Part shown: positions 35,773 through 44,656 of the stretch, one piece after another
Layout of the letters: each line of letters opens with the position of its first letter
Numbering within the stretch: position 1 is the first letter of the stretch
Source of the DNA: an uncultured Oscillospiraceae bacterium
GTDB lineage: Bacteria > Bacillota > Clostridia > Oscillospirales > Ruminococcaceae
Direction of reading: 5' to 3'
Assembly: GCA_900547455.1 (NCBI GenBank)
Contig: URGV01000001.1
Location: forward strand, 62,001 to 126,000
DNA length: 64,000 nucleotides
Notes under the pieces: model-generated
Seen by the model: only the letters and a program-made list of their open reading frames with translations
Database searches by the model: none
What the model was told of the DNA's origin: nothing
Program-made: the position numbers and the translations under genes

Positions 35773-38178
35773 TTGAAGTACGATTTTAGCCAGATCGAGG
35801 CCAAATGGCAGAAGAAGTGGGATGAAAACCACACCTTTGCCGCGACCAACGACTACACCAAGCCCAAATATTACGCGCTGGTAGAGTTCCCCTATCCGTC
35901 CGGACAGGGCCTGCACGTCGGTCATCCGCGCTCCTACACCGCGCTGGATATCGTCGCCAGAAAGCGCCGCCTGCAGGGCTACAACGTCCTGTACCCGATG
36001 GGCTGGGACGCTTTCGGCCTGCCGACCGAAAACTTTGCCATCAAAAACCACATCCATCCGGAGATTGTCACTAAAAATAACGTGGCAAGATTTAAGCAGC
36101 AGCTCAAGAGCCTGGGCCTTTCCTTTGATTGGGACAGGGAAATCAACACCACCGACTCGAGTTACTACAAGTGGACCCAGTGGATCTTCCTGCAGCTGTA
36201 TAAGCACGGCCTGGCCTACAAGAAGGAGATGTCGGTCAACTGGTGCACCTCCTGCAAGGTCGTTCTGGCCAACGAGGAGGTCGTCAACGGCGTCTGCGAG
36301 CGCTGTGGCGGTGAGGTTGTCCACAAAGTAAAGAGCCAGTGGATGCTCAAAATCACCGAGTATGCACAGCGCCTGCTGGATGATCTGGACCAGGTTGACT
36401 ACATCGAACGTGTCAAGACCTCTCAGCGCAACTGGATTGGCCGCTCCACCGGTGCAGAGGTGGAATTTGACACCACCGCTGGCGACAAGCTGCTGATCTA
36501 CACCACCCGTCCGGACACCCTGTACGGCGCAACCTACATGGTCATCTCCCCGGAGCATCCTTACCTGGAAAAATGGGCGGACCGCATCCAGAATATGGAC
36601 GCCATCAAAGCCTACCAGGAAGAATCTTCGAAGAAGTCCGACTTTGAGCGTACCGAAATGGCCAAAGAAAAGACCGGTGTGCGCATTGAGGGCGTTGAGG
36701 GCATCAATCCGGTCAACAACGAGAAGATTCCGATCTTTGTCTCCGACTATGTCCTGATGTCCTACGGAACCGGCGCCATCATGGCGGTACCGGCGCACGA
36801 TACCCGCGACTGGGAATTTGCAAAGAAATTTAACCTGCCGATCATCGAGGTGGTCAAGGGCGGCGACGTCGAGAAGGAAGCGTTCACCGACTGCGCGACC
36901 GGCATCATGGTCAACTCCGGCATCCTCAACGGACTGTCGGTCGAGGAGGCAAAGAAGAAGATCATCGAGTGGCTGGAGCAGAACGGCAAAGGCCATCCGA
37001 AGGTAAACTATAAGCTGCGCGACTGGGTATTCTCCCGTCAGCGTTACTGGGGCGAACCGATCCCGATGGTGTATTGTGAGAAGTGCGGTTGGGTGCCGCT
37101 GCCGGAGAGCGAGCTGCCGCTCAGACTGCCGGAGTGCGAGTCCTTCGAGCAGACCGATGACGGCCAGTCTCCGCTTGCCAAGATGACCGATTGGGTCAAC
37201 ACCACCTGCCCGCACTGCGGCGGACCAGCAAAGAGAGAGACCGATACCATGCCGCAGTGGGCTGGTTCTTCCTGGTACTACCTGCGCTATTGCGACCCGC
37301 ACAACGATGAGTGCCTGGCCTCCAAAGAGGCGCTGGACTACTGGTGCCCAGTTGACTGGTACAACGGCGGCATGGAGCACACCACCCTGCACCTACTCTA
37401 CTCCCGCTTCTGGCACAAGTTCCTGTACGACATCGGCATTGTCAGCAACCCGGAACCGTATGCGAAGCGCACCAGCCACGGCATGATTCTGGGTGAGAAC
37501 GGCGAGAAGATGAGCAAGTCCCGCGGCAACGTCGTCAATCCGGACGACATTGTCCGCGAGTACGGCGCCGACACCATGCGCCTGTACGAGATGTTCATCG
37601 GCGACTTTGAAAAGAGCGCGCCGTGGTCCACCTCCTCCATCAAGGGCTGCAAGCGCTTTTTGGACAGAGTCTGGGCGCTGCAGGACATCCTCAACGACAG
37701 CGAGGAGTACTCCAAGGAGCTGGAGAGTGCGTTCCATAAGGCGATCAAAAAGGTCGGCGAGGACATCGAGGAGATGAAGTTCAACACCGCCATCGCCACC
37801 CTGATGGCGCTGATCAACGATGTGGCGGACCACAAGAGCATCAGCCGCAAGGAGCTTGCGACCTTCCTGATTCTGCTCAACCCGTTTGCCCCACACATCA
37901 CCGAGGAGATCTGGGAGGAGCAGAACTTTGGCGGCATGCTCAACCAGCAGAGCTGGCCGGAGTATGATGAGGCCAAATGTGTTGACGCCACCGTGGAGAT
38001 CGCGGTGCAGATTTCCGGCAAGATCAAGGCCAGAATCAACGTCCCGACCGACGCTACCAAGGAGCAGCTGCTGGCTGCCGCCAAAGAAAACGGTGTGATC
38101 GCCTCCATTTTGGAGGGTAAGACCATTGTTAAGGAAATTGTGGTCCCGGGAAAACTGGTGAACATTGTCGCAAAGTAG
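35773..38178 (+). CDS. leuS: Leucyl-tRNA synthetase
   Basis: 801 residues. HVGH is at about residue 48 ([16 protein letters not shown]). The CP1 editing domain has [13 protein letters not shown], and KMSKS (near 578) is in [13 protein letters not shown]. The anticodon-binding domain follows. TTG 35773 is preferred over ATG 35758: AGGAAGAG and GGAGG fall 8 nt before the TTG, and the protein then opens [15 protein letters not shown], as is usual for LeuRS, while the ATG sits only 1 nt after the GGAGAGG sequence. There is no T-box in the 105-nt upstream gap, only a small hairpin CTCCC/GGGAG. Confidence 0.97.
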   Translation: MKYDFSQIEAKWQKKWDENHTFAATNDYTKPKYYALVEFPYPSGQGLHVGHPRSYTALDIVARKRRLQGYNVLYPMGWDAFGLPTENFAIKNHIHPEIVTKNNVARFKQQLKSLGLSFDWDREINTTDSSYYKWTQWIFLQLYKHGLAYKKEMSVNWCTSCKVVLANEEVVNGVCERCGGEVVHKVKSQWMLKITEYAQRLLDDLDQVDYIERVKTSQRNWIGRSTGAEVEFDTTAGDKLLIYTTRPDTLYGATYMVISPEHPYLEKWADRIQNMDAIKAYQEESSKKSDFERTEMAKEKTGVRIEGVEGINPVNNEKIPIFVSDYVLMSYGTGAIMAVPAHDTRDWEFAKKFNLPIIEVVKGGDVEKEAFTDCATGIMVNSGILNGLSVEEAKKKIIEWLEQNGKGHPKVNYKLRDWVFSRQRYWGEPIPMVYCEKCGWVPLPESELPLRLPECESFEQTDDGQSPLAKMTDWVNTTCPHCGGPAKRETDTMPQWAGSSWYYLRYCDPHNDECLASKEALDYWCPVDWYNGGMEHTTLHLLYSRFWHKFLYDIGIVSNPEPYAKRTSHGMILGENGEKMSKSRGNVVNPDDIVREYGADTMRLYEMFIGDFEKSAPWSTSSIKGCKRFLDRVWALQDILNDSEEYSKELESAFHKAIKKVGEDIEEMKFNTAIATLMALINDVADHKSISRKELATFLILLNPFAPHITEEIWEEQNFGGMLNQQSWPEYDEAKCVDATVEIAVQISGKIKARINVPTDATKEQLLAAAKENGVIASILEGKTIVKEIVVPGKLVNIVAK

Positions 38179-38206
38179 GGAGATTTGCGCAGGAAATAAA
38201 AAAACT

Positions 38207-38238
38207 GCCTTTCTTTTTAACTTCACTTAAAAAAGGCT
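38207..38238 (+). terminator. Weak AT-rich hairpin after leuS
   Basis: GCCTTTCTTTTTAA (38207-38220) and TTAAAAAAGGC (38228-38238) pair with one bulge. It overlaps the start of the rpsU promoter and lacks a clean T-run, so its strength is doubtful. Confidence 0.35.
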
Positions 38239-38267
38239 TGACATCTACTCCCAATATATAGTATAAT
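38238..38267 (+). promoter_or_regulatory. Consensus promoter of rpsU
   Basis: TTGACA (38238-38243) and TATAAT (38262-38267), both perfect, with an 18-bp spacer. Confidence 0.85.
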
Positions 38268-38273
38268 CTTTTT

Positions 38274-38378
38274 TGTTACAGGTTTCTCCCATCCATAGCC
38301 GGGTGTGGCAGAATCCACAAGCGCTGTGGTAAGAGATAACTTGAATACTCCTGCCCAATGGCGTAAGGAGGGATAAGT
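38274..38378 (+). promoter_or_regulatory. Structured rpsU leader with SD-sequestering hairpin
   Basis: A leader of about 105 nt. CCACA (38315-38319) can pair with TGTGG on its left (38304-38308) or on its right (38325-38329), but not both. Near the start, CTCCT-GCC (38348-38355) pairs with GGC (38360-38362) and AGGAG (38366-38370), so the ribosome site of rpsU is hidden in a stem. This looks like a translational switch; I know of no Rfam family that it clearly fits. Confidence 0.5.
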
Positions 38379-38555
38379 ATGGCAGAAATTCGCGTCAAAG
38401 ATAACGAGTCTTTGGATAGTGCTCTGAGAAGATTTAAGAGACAGTGCGCACGCGCTGGCGTTCTCAACGAAGTTCGCAAGAGAGAGCATTACGAGAAGCC
38501 TTCCGTTAAGCGTAAAAAGAAATCCGAAGCTGCTCGCAAACGCAAATACAGATAA
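38379..38555 (+). CDS. rpsU: 30S ribosomal protein S21
   Basis: 58 residues, opening [20 protein letters not shown], then the basic [20 protein letters not shown] tail. This is the full S21 pattern. S21 sits near the 3' end of 16S rRNA and helps initiation. AAGGAGGG lies 7 nt upstream and is paired in the leader hairpin. The gene has its own promoter and a terminator about 100 nt later. Confidence 0.97.
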   Translation: MAEIRVKDNESLDSALRRFKRQCARAGVLNEVRKREHYEKPSVKRKKKSEAARKRKYR

Positions 38556-38656
38556 GCTGTATCAGCGGCATCGGGAGCAGAGGGCATAACAGGAAGTGTT
38601 TGCCGTTCTTATGGAAATGGTTGATGCGCCAAAAGCGCCAGCCAACTGATGAGATT

Positions 38657-38688
38657 AAAAGCGAGCCGTTTTTGGCTCGCTTTTTCTT
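38657..38688 (+). terminator. Terminator of rpsU
   Basis: AAGCGAGCC and GGCTCGCTT pair around GTTTTT and are followed by TTTCTT. A smaller inverted repeat, GTTG...GCGC/GCGC...CAAC, lies just before at 38619-38647. Confidence 0.85.
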
Positions 38689-38714
38689 ATCCGGCATAAA
38701 AAAGGAGTGAACAC

Positions 38715-39239
38715 ATGAAAAACCTTTATCCGTCCGCGATGGCCGACCGGGTCTACCGGATTACGCCGCAGCTGCTCAAAAGCTGGGGGGTGCGGGGGCT
38801 CATTTTGGATATCGACAACACCCTCACTACCCATGACAACCCTATTCCCGACGCGGGGGTGGCCGATTGGCTTGCGCAAAACCGCAGGGAAGGCATCCAG
38901 ATGATCGTCCTTTCCAACAATAAGCCGCACCGCGTTGAGCCGTTTGCAAAAATTCTGGGGCTGGACTACATCGCCGATGGAGCCAAGCCGCTGAAGAAGG
39001 GCTATCAACGCTGTGCCAGGGCCCTTCAGATCCCCTGTGAGCAGCTTTGTATGGTGGGGGACCAGATTTTCACCGATATCTGGGGAGCGCGCCGCGCGGG
39101 CTGCAAGGCGGTTCTGGTGAACCCCATCCAGCGGGAAGGGATGCTGTTTTTCCGCTTCAAGCGTTTTTTGGAGCGGATTGTGCTGCGGCTGTGCCCCCGC
39201 AGCATCAAGCAGCAGATTCTGTATCTGGGGGAGGAGTAG
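38715..39239 (+). CDS. yqeG: YqeG-family HAD phosphatase
   Basis: 174 residues. HAD motif I is DIDNTLT (DxDxT), motif II is VLSNN, a Lys in AKPLKKGY and motif III VGDQIFTDIWGARRAG follow. YqeG is a HAD IIIA phosphatase; its relatives act on phosphatidylglycerol phosphate or on unknown substrates. ATG 38715 follows AAAAAGGAGTG. The next gene starts 4 nt after its stop. Confidence 0.9.
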   Translation: MKNLYPSAMADRVYRITPQLLKSWGVRGLILDIDNTLTTHDNPIPDAGVADWLAQNRREGIQMIVLSNNKPHRVEPFAKILGLDYIADGAKPLKKGYQRCARALQIPCEQLCMVGDQIFTDIWGARRAGCKAVLVNPIQREGMLFFRFKRFLERIVLRLCPRSIKQQILYLGEE

Positions 39240-39242
39240 AGA

Positions 39243-40118
39243 ATGGGAGCAAAATTTGGCCCGGCAGGAAATTCTGAAAGTTTTCAGGCGATGGGCTATC
39301 GCAAGACCATCCAGGTTCCGGAGTACATCACCCGCATGGGCCTGGACGCCTATGAATATCAGTGCGGACGGGGCGTGCGCATCAGCGAAGAAGCCGCCCG
39401 CGCTTTTGGAGAAAAGGCCCGGGAGTATCAGGTGACCCTGTCGTTGCACTCCCCCTACTACATCTCCCTCTCCGGTATTGAGGAAGAGAAGCGGCTGGGA
39501 AGCATCGAGTACATCCTGCAAAGCGCCCGCGCCGCCGACGCGATGGGTGCGCAGCGGGTGGTGGTGCATTCCGGTTCCTGTGCCAAGCTCAGCCGACAGC
39601 AGGCGATGGAGCTTGCAAAGGACACCCTGACCCGTGCCTATCAGCGGCTGGACCAGGAGGGGCTGGGGAACATCCGCCTGTGCCCCGAGACGATGGGTAA
39701 GCTAAACCAGCTGGGAACGCTGGAGGAGGTGCTGGAGCTGTGCCTATTGGACGAGCGGCTGATTCCCTGCATCGATTTTGGCCACCTGAATGCCCGTACC
39801 TTCGGCGCGCTCAACAGCTTTGAGGGGATTCGGCAGGTGTTTGAGACGATGGAAAATGTTTTAGGATTGGACCGGATGCGGCAGTTCCATGTGCATTTTT
39901 CCAAGATCGAATACACCGAAAAGGGCGGGGAAAAGTGCCACCTCACCTTTGCCGACACCGTCTATGGCCCGCAGTTTGAGCCGGTGGCCGAGATGATTGT
40001 CCGTAAAAACGCTTCGCCCACCATTATCTGCGAGTCGGCGGGCACGCAGGCGGAGGACGCGGCTACCATGAAAAGAATGTATGCCCAGGCCCTGGCAGCC
40101 TGCGGGCAGGCGGAATAG
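39243..40118 (+). CDS. Endonuclease-IV-like TIM-barrel protein
   Basis: 291 residues. The order of putative metal ligands follows AP endonuclease [48 protein letters not shown], a His in EKCHLTF, and IICESAG. The HxND-type loops differ from classical Nfo, so it may be a divergent repair enzyme or a sugar isomerase-like barrel. It is tightly placed between yqeG (4 nt) and aroQ (13 nt), so it is co-transcribed. GGAGGAG in the yqeG end is its ribosome site. Confidence 0.82.
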   Translation: MGAKFGPAGNSESFQAMGYRKTIQVPEYITRMGLDAYEYQCGRGVRISEEAARAFGEKAREYQVTLSLHSPYYISLSGIEEEKRLGSIEYILQSARAADAMGAQRVVVHSGSCAKLSRQQAMELAKDTLTRAYQRLDQEGLGNIRLCPETMGKLNQLGTLEEVLELCLLDERLIPCIDFGHLNARTFGALNSFEGIRQVFETMENVLGLDRMRQFHVHFSKIEYTEKGGEKCHLTFADTVYGPQFEPVAEMIVRKNASPTIICESAGTQAEDAATMKRMYAQALAACGQAE

Positions 40119-40131
40119 GAGGATGACAGAG

Positions 40132-40563
40132 ATGAAAAAAGTGCTGGTTTTGCACGGACCCAACATCAACCTCACCGGGATTCGGGAGCCGGATACCTAT
40201 GGCAGGGTGACTTTTGAGGATATCAACCGCGAGATCATGCAGTACGCCCAGAAGCTTGGACTGGAATGTGAAATTTTTCAGAGCAACCACGAGGGCGCGC
40301 TGATCGATAAGATTCACGAGGCGCTCGACCTCTTTGACGGCATCGTCATCAACGCGGGTGCCTACACCCACTACAGCTACGCGATCCGCGACGCCATCGC
40401 CTCGGTGCACAAGCCCTGCGTCGAGGTGCACATGTCCAACATCCATGCCCGCGAGCCGTTCCGCCACGAATCGGTGATCGCGCCGGTGTGCGTCGGACAG
40501 ATCTGCGGCTTTGGAAAGAATACCTATCTGCTTGGACTACAGGCCATGAAGGAACTTTTGTAG
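40132..40563 (+). CDS. aroQ: Type II 3-dehydroquinate dehydratase
   Basis: 143 residues, normal length. [19 protein letters not shown] holds the active-site Arg and Tyr, and [17 protein letters not shown] and [17 protein letters not shown] are the other two blocks. It dehydrates 3-dehydroquinate in the shikimate pathway. ATG 40132 is 9 nt after AGGAGG, whereas ATG 40123 lies right next to it. In many Firmicutes an aminopeptidase gene and efp follow; here efp follows a long leader. Confidence 0.96.
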   Translation: MKKVLVLHGPNINLTGIREPDTYGRVTFEDINREIMQYAQKLGLECEIFQSNHEGALIDKIHEALDLFDGIVINAGAYTHYSYAIRDAIASVHKPCVEVHMSNIHAREPFRHESVIAPVCVGQICGFGKNTYLLGLQAMKELL

Positions 40564-40876
40564 CCCGTTTTCCAGCTTGGAGGATGGGGGCAGGCACAAA
40601 AGAGCCCCTTTTTTTACGGAAAACAGGGGAAAAATTTGTCCGACAGGGAGAAAAGACTTGAAAAACTTCCCGTTTTAAGATAAAATGATATTATCGAAGT
40701 ATAGCGGGCAGCCCGCGAATGCTTCTGCTTGACAGGCCGTCTGGGAGTACACTGCGGCGGCCGGATGTCCGGCTGTGAGGAAAACATCTGGACAGCGAAC
40801 ATCCCTTCCGCTTTTGTAGGGGACTTAAAAAATTGATTTGCGCAGAGCGGATGCAGCAAAAATGGAGGATCTATAC
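40564..40876 (+). other. 313-bp gap: efp promoter and long leader
   Basis: No gene is seen here. It holds a promoter (TTGAAA at 40658-40663, a 17-bp spacer, TAAAAT at 40681-40686) and then about 185 nt of leader. The leader has two clear hairpins: GCGGG/CCCGC (about 40704-40716) and GCCGG/CCGGC (about 40759-40772). TTCCGCT near 40806 can pair at long range with AGCGGA near 40846, just before the ribosome site TGGAGG. Confidence 0.6.
40658..40686 (+). promoter_or_regulatory. Promoter of efp
   Basis: TTGAAA, a 17-bp spacer and TAAAAT. The start codon is about 190 nt downstream. Confidence 0.65.
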
Positions 40877-41434
40877 ATGATTACAGCAGGCGATTTCAGA
40901 AATGGCGTAACATTTGATATGGATGGCAACGTTTACCAGATCATTGAGTTCCAGCACGTCAAACCAGGTAAAGGTGCGGCGTTTGTCAGAACCAAGATCA
41001 GAAATGTAATTTCCGGCGCGGTGGTTGAGAAAACCTTCAACCCAACCGACAAATTCCCGACTGCTTTCATTGAGAGAAAGGATATGGAATATCTTTACAA
41101 TGACGGCGACCTGTACTACTTCATGGATCAGGAAAGCTATGAGACCGTTCCGATCGACAGAAGCAAGCTGGGCGACGCCTTCAAGTTTGTAAAGGAAAAT
41201 ACCGTTGTCAAGATTCTTTCTTACAAAGGCTCTATCTTTGGCTGCGAGGCTCCAAACTTTGTTGAGCTGGTCGTCACCCAGACCGAGCCGGGCGTAAGAG
41301 GCGACACTGCAACCAACGTAACCAAGCCAGCTACCCTGGAAACCGGCGCGGAGATCAGAGTTCCGATCTTCATCAACGAGGGAGAAAAGATCCGCGTTGA
41401 CACCCGCACCGGCGAGTACATGGAGCGCGCTTAA
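40877..41434 (+). CDS. efp: Elongation factor P
   Basis: 185 residues, three beta-barrel domains. The tip loop reads [14 protein letters not shown] with Lys32 in the position that Bacillus modifies with 5-aminopentanol; no E. coli-type epmA/epmB is nearby. EF-P rescues ribosomes stalled on proline runs. ATG 40877 follows TGGAGG. It is followed 51 nt later by the CD1247-type gene with no terminator between. Confidence 0.97.
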   Translation: MITAGDFRNGVTFDMDGNVYQIIEFQHVKPGKGAAFVRTKIRNVISGAVVEKTFNPTDKFPTAFIERKDMEYLYNDGDLYYFMDQESYETVPIDRSKLGDAFKFVKENTVVKILSYKGSIFGCEAPNFVELVVTQTEPGVRGDTATNVTKPATLETGAEIRVPIFINEGEKIRVDTRTGEYMERA

Positions 41435-41485
41435 TTTATTGGCACCAAAAACCCATCCAAATATATTTTTAAGGGGGATTTCAAA

Positions 41486-41929
41486 ATGACTTTGACAGAA
41501 AAGGTAGCATACCTCAAAGGACTTGTTGAAGGAATCGGCGTGGACGAAACCACCAATCAGGGCAAGATCATGAAAGCGGTATTGGACGTGCTGGACGATA
41601 TGGCTTTCACCGTATCCGATCTGGAGGACAGCACCTCTGAGCTGTATGAGGAATTAGAGGCTGTAGATGAAGACCTCAGCTCCCTTGAAGACGAGATTTA
41701 CGGCACCGAAGAGGATGACGAGTGTGACGACGATTGCTGCTGCTGCGACGACGATGAGGACGTTTACGAAGTAAAATGCCCGAACTGCGACGAGGAGATC
41801 TGCATCGACGGCTCCGTACTGGATAAAGGTGAAATTCAGTGCCCGAACTGCGGCGAGACCCTGACCTTCGAATTCGAAGATGAGGACGACGATTGCTGCT
41901 GCGATGAGCACTGCGATTGCGACAAATAA
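41486..41929 (+). CDS. CD1247-type N-terminal domain, Cys/Asp-rich zinc-ribbon protein
   Basis: 147 residues. The N-terminal 70 residues are helical (MTLTEKVAYLKGLVEG, then a Leu/Glu-rich coiled coil). Two CPNC knuckles follow, C-P-N-C-D and C-P-N-C-G, which form a zinc ribbon. Between and after them lie dense clusters such as DDDCCCCDDDED and DCCCDEHCDCDK. Proteins with this N-terminal domain lie next to efp in many Clostridia; their role is not known to me. Metal binding or storage by the Cys/Asp clusters is an inference. Confidence 0.8.
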   Translation: MTLTEKVAYLKGLVEGIGVDETTNQGKIMKAVLDVLDDMAFTVSDLEDSTSELYEELEAVDEDLSSLEDEIYGTEEDDECDDDCCCCDDDEDVYEVKCPNCDEEICIDGSVLDKGEIQCPNCGETLTFEFEDEDDDCCCDEHCDCDK

Positions 41930-41935
41930 GGAAGC

Positions 41936-41970
41936 GCAAAGGACGGCGGAATTTTCCGCCGTCCTTTCTA
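41936..41970 (+). terminator. Terminator of efp operon
   Basis: AAAGGACGGCGGA and TCCGCCGTCCTTT form a long perfect stem with a TTT end. Confidence 0.88.
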
Positions 41971-41975
41971 TCAGG

Positions 41976-42012
41976 TCAAAAAAGGGAGCTCCGTTTTCGG
42001 AGCTCCTGCTGT
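41976..42012 (-). terminator. Terminator of the decarboxylase gene
   Basis: On the minus strand GGAGCTCCG and CGGAGCTCC pair around AAAA and are followed by CTTTTTT. Confidence 0.8.
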
Positions 42013-42016
42013 ATTT

Positions 42017-43456
42017 TTAAGAAACTTTTTTGGATGGCTGCTGCTGGGCGACAGCGCGGGTCTGGTTGAGCAGGGAAATGGTGCGGACAATATCCTCCTT
42101 GGTGGTTTGTGGGTTGAGAATGCACATGCGCAGTACCCGCTTGCCGTTGAGCTCGGTGGTCAGAATCTGCGCGTATCCGGTGTCATTGATTTCTTTGGCA
42201 ATCTGCAGGTTGAGCAGATCAAGCTCCTGCTCTGTCGCGTGAGGCGGCGCGTAGCGGAAGTTGACGATGCCTTGCTGCGCGTGGGAAATCATCTCCCAGT
42301 GGGGATACTCCATGATGGTCTTTTCTGCAAGCTGCGCCATCTTGCAGCCGTGCTCGATGACACGGCCCAATCCCTCGCTGCCCATCACCTGCAGGGTGAT
42401 CCACAGCTTTAATCCGCGGGCGGGACGGGTCAGCTCCGGGCCCAAATCCCAGAAATTGGGATTGTCGTCGGAGGTTTCGGCGTCGCGCAGATATTCCGGA
42501 TGGGTGGAAAAACTCTGGAGCAGCTTGCTGCGGTCGCGCAGCAGGACCATGCTGCACCCGTAGGTCTGCATCAGCCACTTGTGGGCGTCCCAGCTCATGC
42601 TGTCCGAGCGCTCGATGCCCTTGAGCTGTCCACGGTAACGGGGAGAGAGCAGGATGGAAGCGCCGAACGCCCCGTCCACATGCATCCAGAGATTGTACTC
42701 CTGGCAGATCTGGGCGATCTGGTCCAGCGGATCGATGCTGCCGGTGTTGGTGGTGCCGGCGGTGGCGATGACGGTAAAGGGCTTTCTTCCGGCGGCAAGG
42801 TCCTCCCGAATGGCTTCGGTCAATTAGTCCAGGCGCATGCGGAAATTGCTGTCGCTGGGCACCTTGCGCACCTGGTCGGCCCGAAAGCCGATGATGTGCA
42901 GACCTTTGGCAATCGAGGAGTGGGTCTGGTCGGAGACATAAGCGACGGCCAGTGAGCGTTCGCTGTCGGTCAGCTTGCTGTCCCGGGCGGCGGTGAGGGC
43001 GGTCAGGTTGGCCATCGAGCCGCCGGAAACAAACAGGCCGCCGCTGCCTTGCGGGTAATCTGCCAGCGAGCACATCCAGCGGATTAGTTCCTGCTCGACA
43101 CAGCTTGCGCCGGAGGAGTTGAGCCAGGAACCGGCGTGCGGGTCGAAGGCGTTGGTCATTACATCGCCCATCCAGGAAAAGAGGGAGACGGGGCTGGGGA
43201 TGCAGGCAAAGCATCGCGGGTGCTGCACGCGGGACATGTTAGGATAAATATCGCTGAGCATCTCCCGGTAGACCTCCTCGACGGGTCGGCCCTGTTGAGG
43301 GATGGACTGTTTGCGAATCTTCTCGAGCGTCTGCTCGTCTGCCATCTGGCAGACGTTCTGCTCTTTTATATTGTTGTAAAATGAAAAAACAGTATCCACA
43401 AATTCTTTCATCAGGATGTTGGTGCGGTCGAATTGTGCTTGCGTGGTGGGCTCCAT
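42017..43456 (-). pseudogene. Group II PLP-dependent decarboxylase interrupted by one in-frame TAA
   Basis: The frame reads 210 codons from ATG 43456, a TAA at 42826-42824, then 268 codons in the same frame to 42017. The first part has the cofactor-phosphate site SGGSMANLTAL; the second part has VDGAFGAS and the PLP lysine in SWDAHKWLM. Both parts are needed for activity, and together they give a normal 479-residue aromatic-L-amino-acid/glutamate-type decarboxylase. No ribosome site precedes the TTG just after the stop, so separate translation of the second half is unlikely. No other damage is seen, so the change is recent, a sequencing error, or read through. A LysR gene is divergent from it. 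Confidence 0.85.
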
Positions 43457-43478
43457 TTTGCTTCCTCCTTAAAAAGAC

Positions 43479-43545
43479 TTGACATTTTGCAAAATTTATT
43501 GTAGCATATGAACTATAAATTTGTAAAATTCATAGTTTTTATAAT
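43479..43545. promoter_or_regulatory. Divergent LysR/decarboxylase promoter region with 25-bp operator
   Basis: A dyad ACTAT-n-AATTT-n3-AAATT-n-ATAGT occupies 43512-43536. For the decarboxylase (minus strand) a -10 TACAAT (43498-43503) puts the dyad over its -35 region. For lysR (plus strand) either TTGACA (43479)-17 bp-TAGCAT (43502) or TATAAT at 43540-43545 may act. The AT-rich dyad with its T-N11-A core fits a LysR binding site. Confidence 0.6.
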
Positions 43546-43574
43546 ATCATTCAATTTTTTTGATGGGTGAGGAT

Positions 43575-44459
43575 ATGGAAATCAGAAATATCATAACCTT
43601 TGTGCGGATTGCGGAGCTGCAAAATTTCTCCAAAGCGGCCGAGCAGCTGGGCTATTCCCAGTCCGCAGTCACCATGCAGATCAAGCAGCTGGAGGCGGAG
43701 CTGAACACCCAGCTGTTTGAGCGAATTGGCAAGCGCATCAAGCTGACCCAGGCCGGCAGCAGGCTGCTGCCCTGCGCGCTTGCGGTGCTGGATGCGGTCC
43801 GGCAGGCGGAGGATATTACCCGCGAGCCGGGCAACCTGACCGGAAAGCTGCGCATCGGCACTGCAGAATCGCTGCTTATCAGCGTCCTGCCACCCATCAT
43901 CATCGAGTTCAGCCGCCTGTGTCCCCATGTGGAGCTGAGCACCCACACCGCTTTGGTGTCGGATTTGTTCGATATGGTTCGGCAAAACGACATTGATCTG
44001 CTCTACTTTTTGGACCAGCGAACCAATTTCACCGAATGGGTCAAGGTGGTGGAGCGACGGGAATCGGCCTTTTTTGTCACCTCGCCGTACTCACCGCTGG
44101 CGGGGAAGAAAAATATTCCGCTCGAGCGCTTGGTGCGGGAGCCCTTTCTGCTCACCGAAAAAGGGGTGAGCTACCGCTATACCATGGAGCAGGTCCTTGC
44201 GCAAAATGGTCTTGCTCTGCATCCCTTTTTGGAAACCGGCAACACCGATATCATCACCCGGCTGCTGCTGCAAAATCGTGGCGTCTCCTTCTTGCCGGAG
44301 TTTGTGGTGCGGGATTATCTGAAGAGTGGACGGCTGGTGGTACTGGATACCCAGTGCCCGGAAATTCACATGTGGAGCCAGTTGGTCTACCATCGTGACA
44401 AATGCCTGACGCCGCAGATGGAGCGATTTATGGAGCTGGTGGTCAAATATATCGGCTGA
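43575..44459 (+). CDS. LysR-family transcriptional regulator
   Basis: 294 residues. The N-terminal winged helix (MEIRNIITFVRIAELQNFSKAAEQLG...SQSAVTMQIKQLE) is classical LysR, and residues 90-294 form the periplasmic-binding-like effector domain (GKLRIGTAESLLISVLPP onward). It is divergent from the decarboxylase, so it very likely controls that gene and itself through the dyad between them. The effector is unknown; the decarboxylase substrate would be a guess. The start is taken as ATG 43575 by family N-terminus; GGTGAGG is only 2 nt upstream and ATG 43563 lacks a site. Confidence 0.92.
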   Translation: MEIRNIITFVRIAELQNFSKAAEQLGYSQSAVTMQIKQLEAELNTQLFERIGKRIKLTQAGSRLLPCALAVLDAVRQAEDITREPGNLTGKLRIGTAESLLISVLPPIIIEFSRLCPHVELSTHTALVSDLFDMVRQNDIDLLYFLDQRTNFTEWVKVVERRESAFFVTSPYSPLAGKKNIPLERLVREPFLLTEKGVSYRYTMEQVLAQNGLALHPFLETGNTDIITRLLLQNRGVSFLPEFVVRDYLKSGRLVVLDTQCPEIHMWSQLVYHRDKCLTPQMERFMELVVKYIG

Positions 44460-44460
44460 G

Positions 44461-44521
44461 CGCTCCGGAAAGAAAGGAAAAAGAACCGCATCTCCTTCCT
44501 GCCGGAAGGAGATTTGGAGCG
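44461..44521 (+). other. Nested inverted repeats after lysR
   Basis: An outer CGCTCC (44461) / GGAGCG (44516) encloses an inner perfect stem ATCTCCTTCC (44490) / GGAAGGAGAT (44504). There is no T-run, so it is a weak terminator or an RNA structure in the clpE-like leader. A possible -10 TATAAT follows at 44596-44601 without a good -35. Confidence 0.4.
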
Positions 44522-44656
44522 TCACATGACGCAAGGAGCAGATCTTGTTACGAAATCCTTGAAACGATATATTTTATTTGTTCATAAATTCCCGCTATAA
44601 TGTGTATCAGAGTGAAAAAGTGTACGTCTAAAAGAGAAAGGATGTTTTTTCAATAG

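Noticed and set aside
35317..37392. 691-codon open frame on the minus strand
   Set aside because: It is antisense to rsfS and leuS; composition and lack of motifs mark it as a shadow.
40729..40753. Second promoter TTGACA/TACACT in the efp leader
   Set aside because: The spacer is only 13 bp, too short for sigma-A.
42821..42829. Selenocysteine or programmed frameshift in the decarboxylase
   Set aside because: The codon is TAA, not TGA, and both halves are in the same frame, so neither recoding nor frameshifting applies.
44642..44656. Four-codon leader peptide (ATG TTT TTT CAA TAG) before the clpE-like gene
   Set aside because: Its ATG directly touches the AAAGG sequence, too close for initiation, so I do not claim it.
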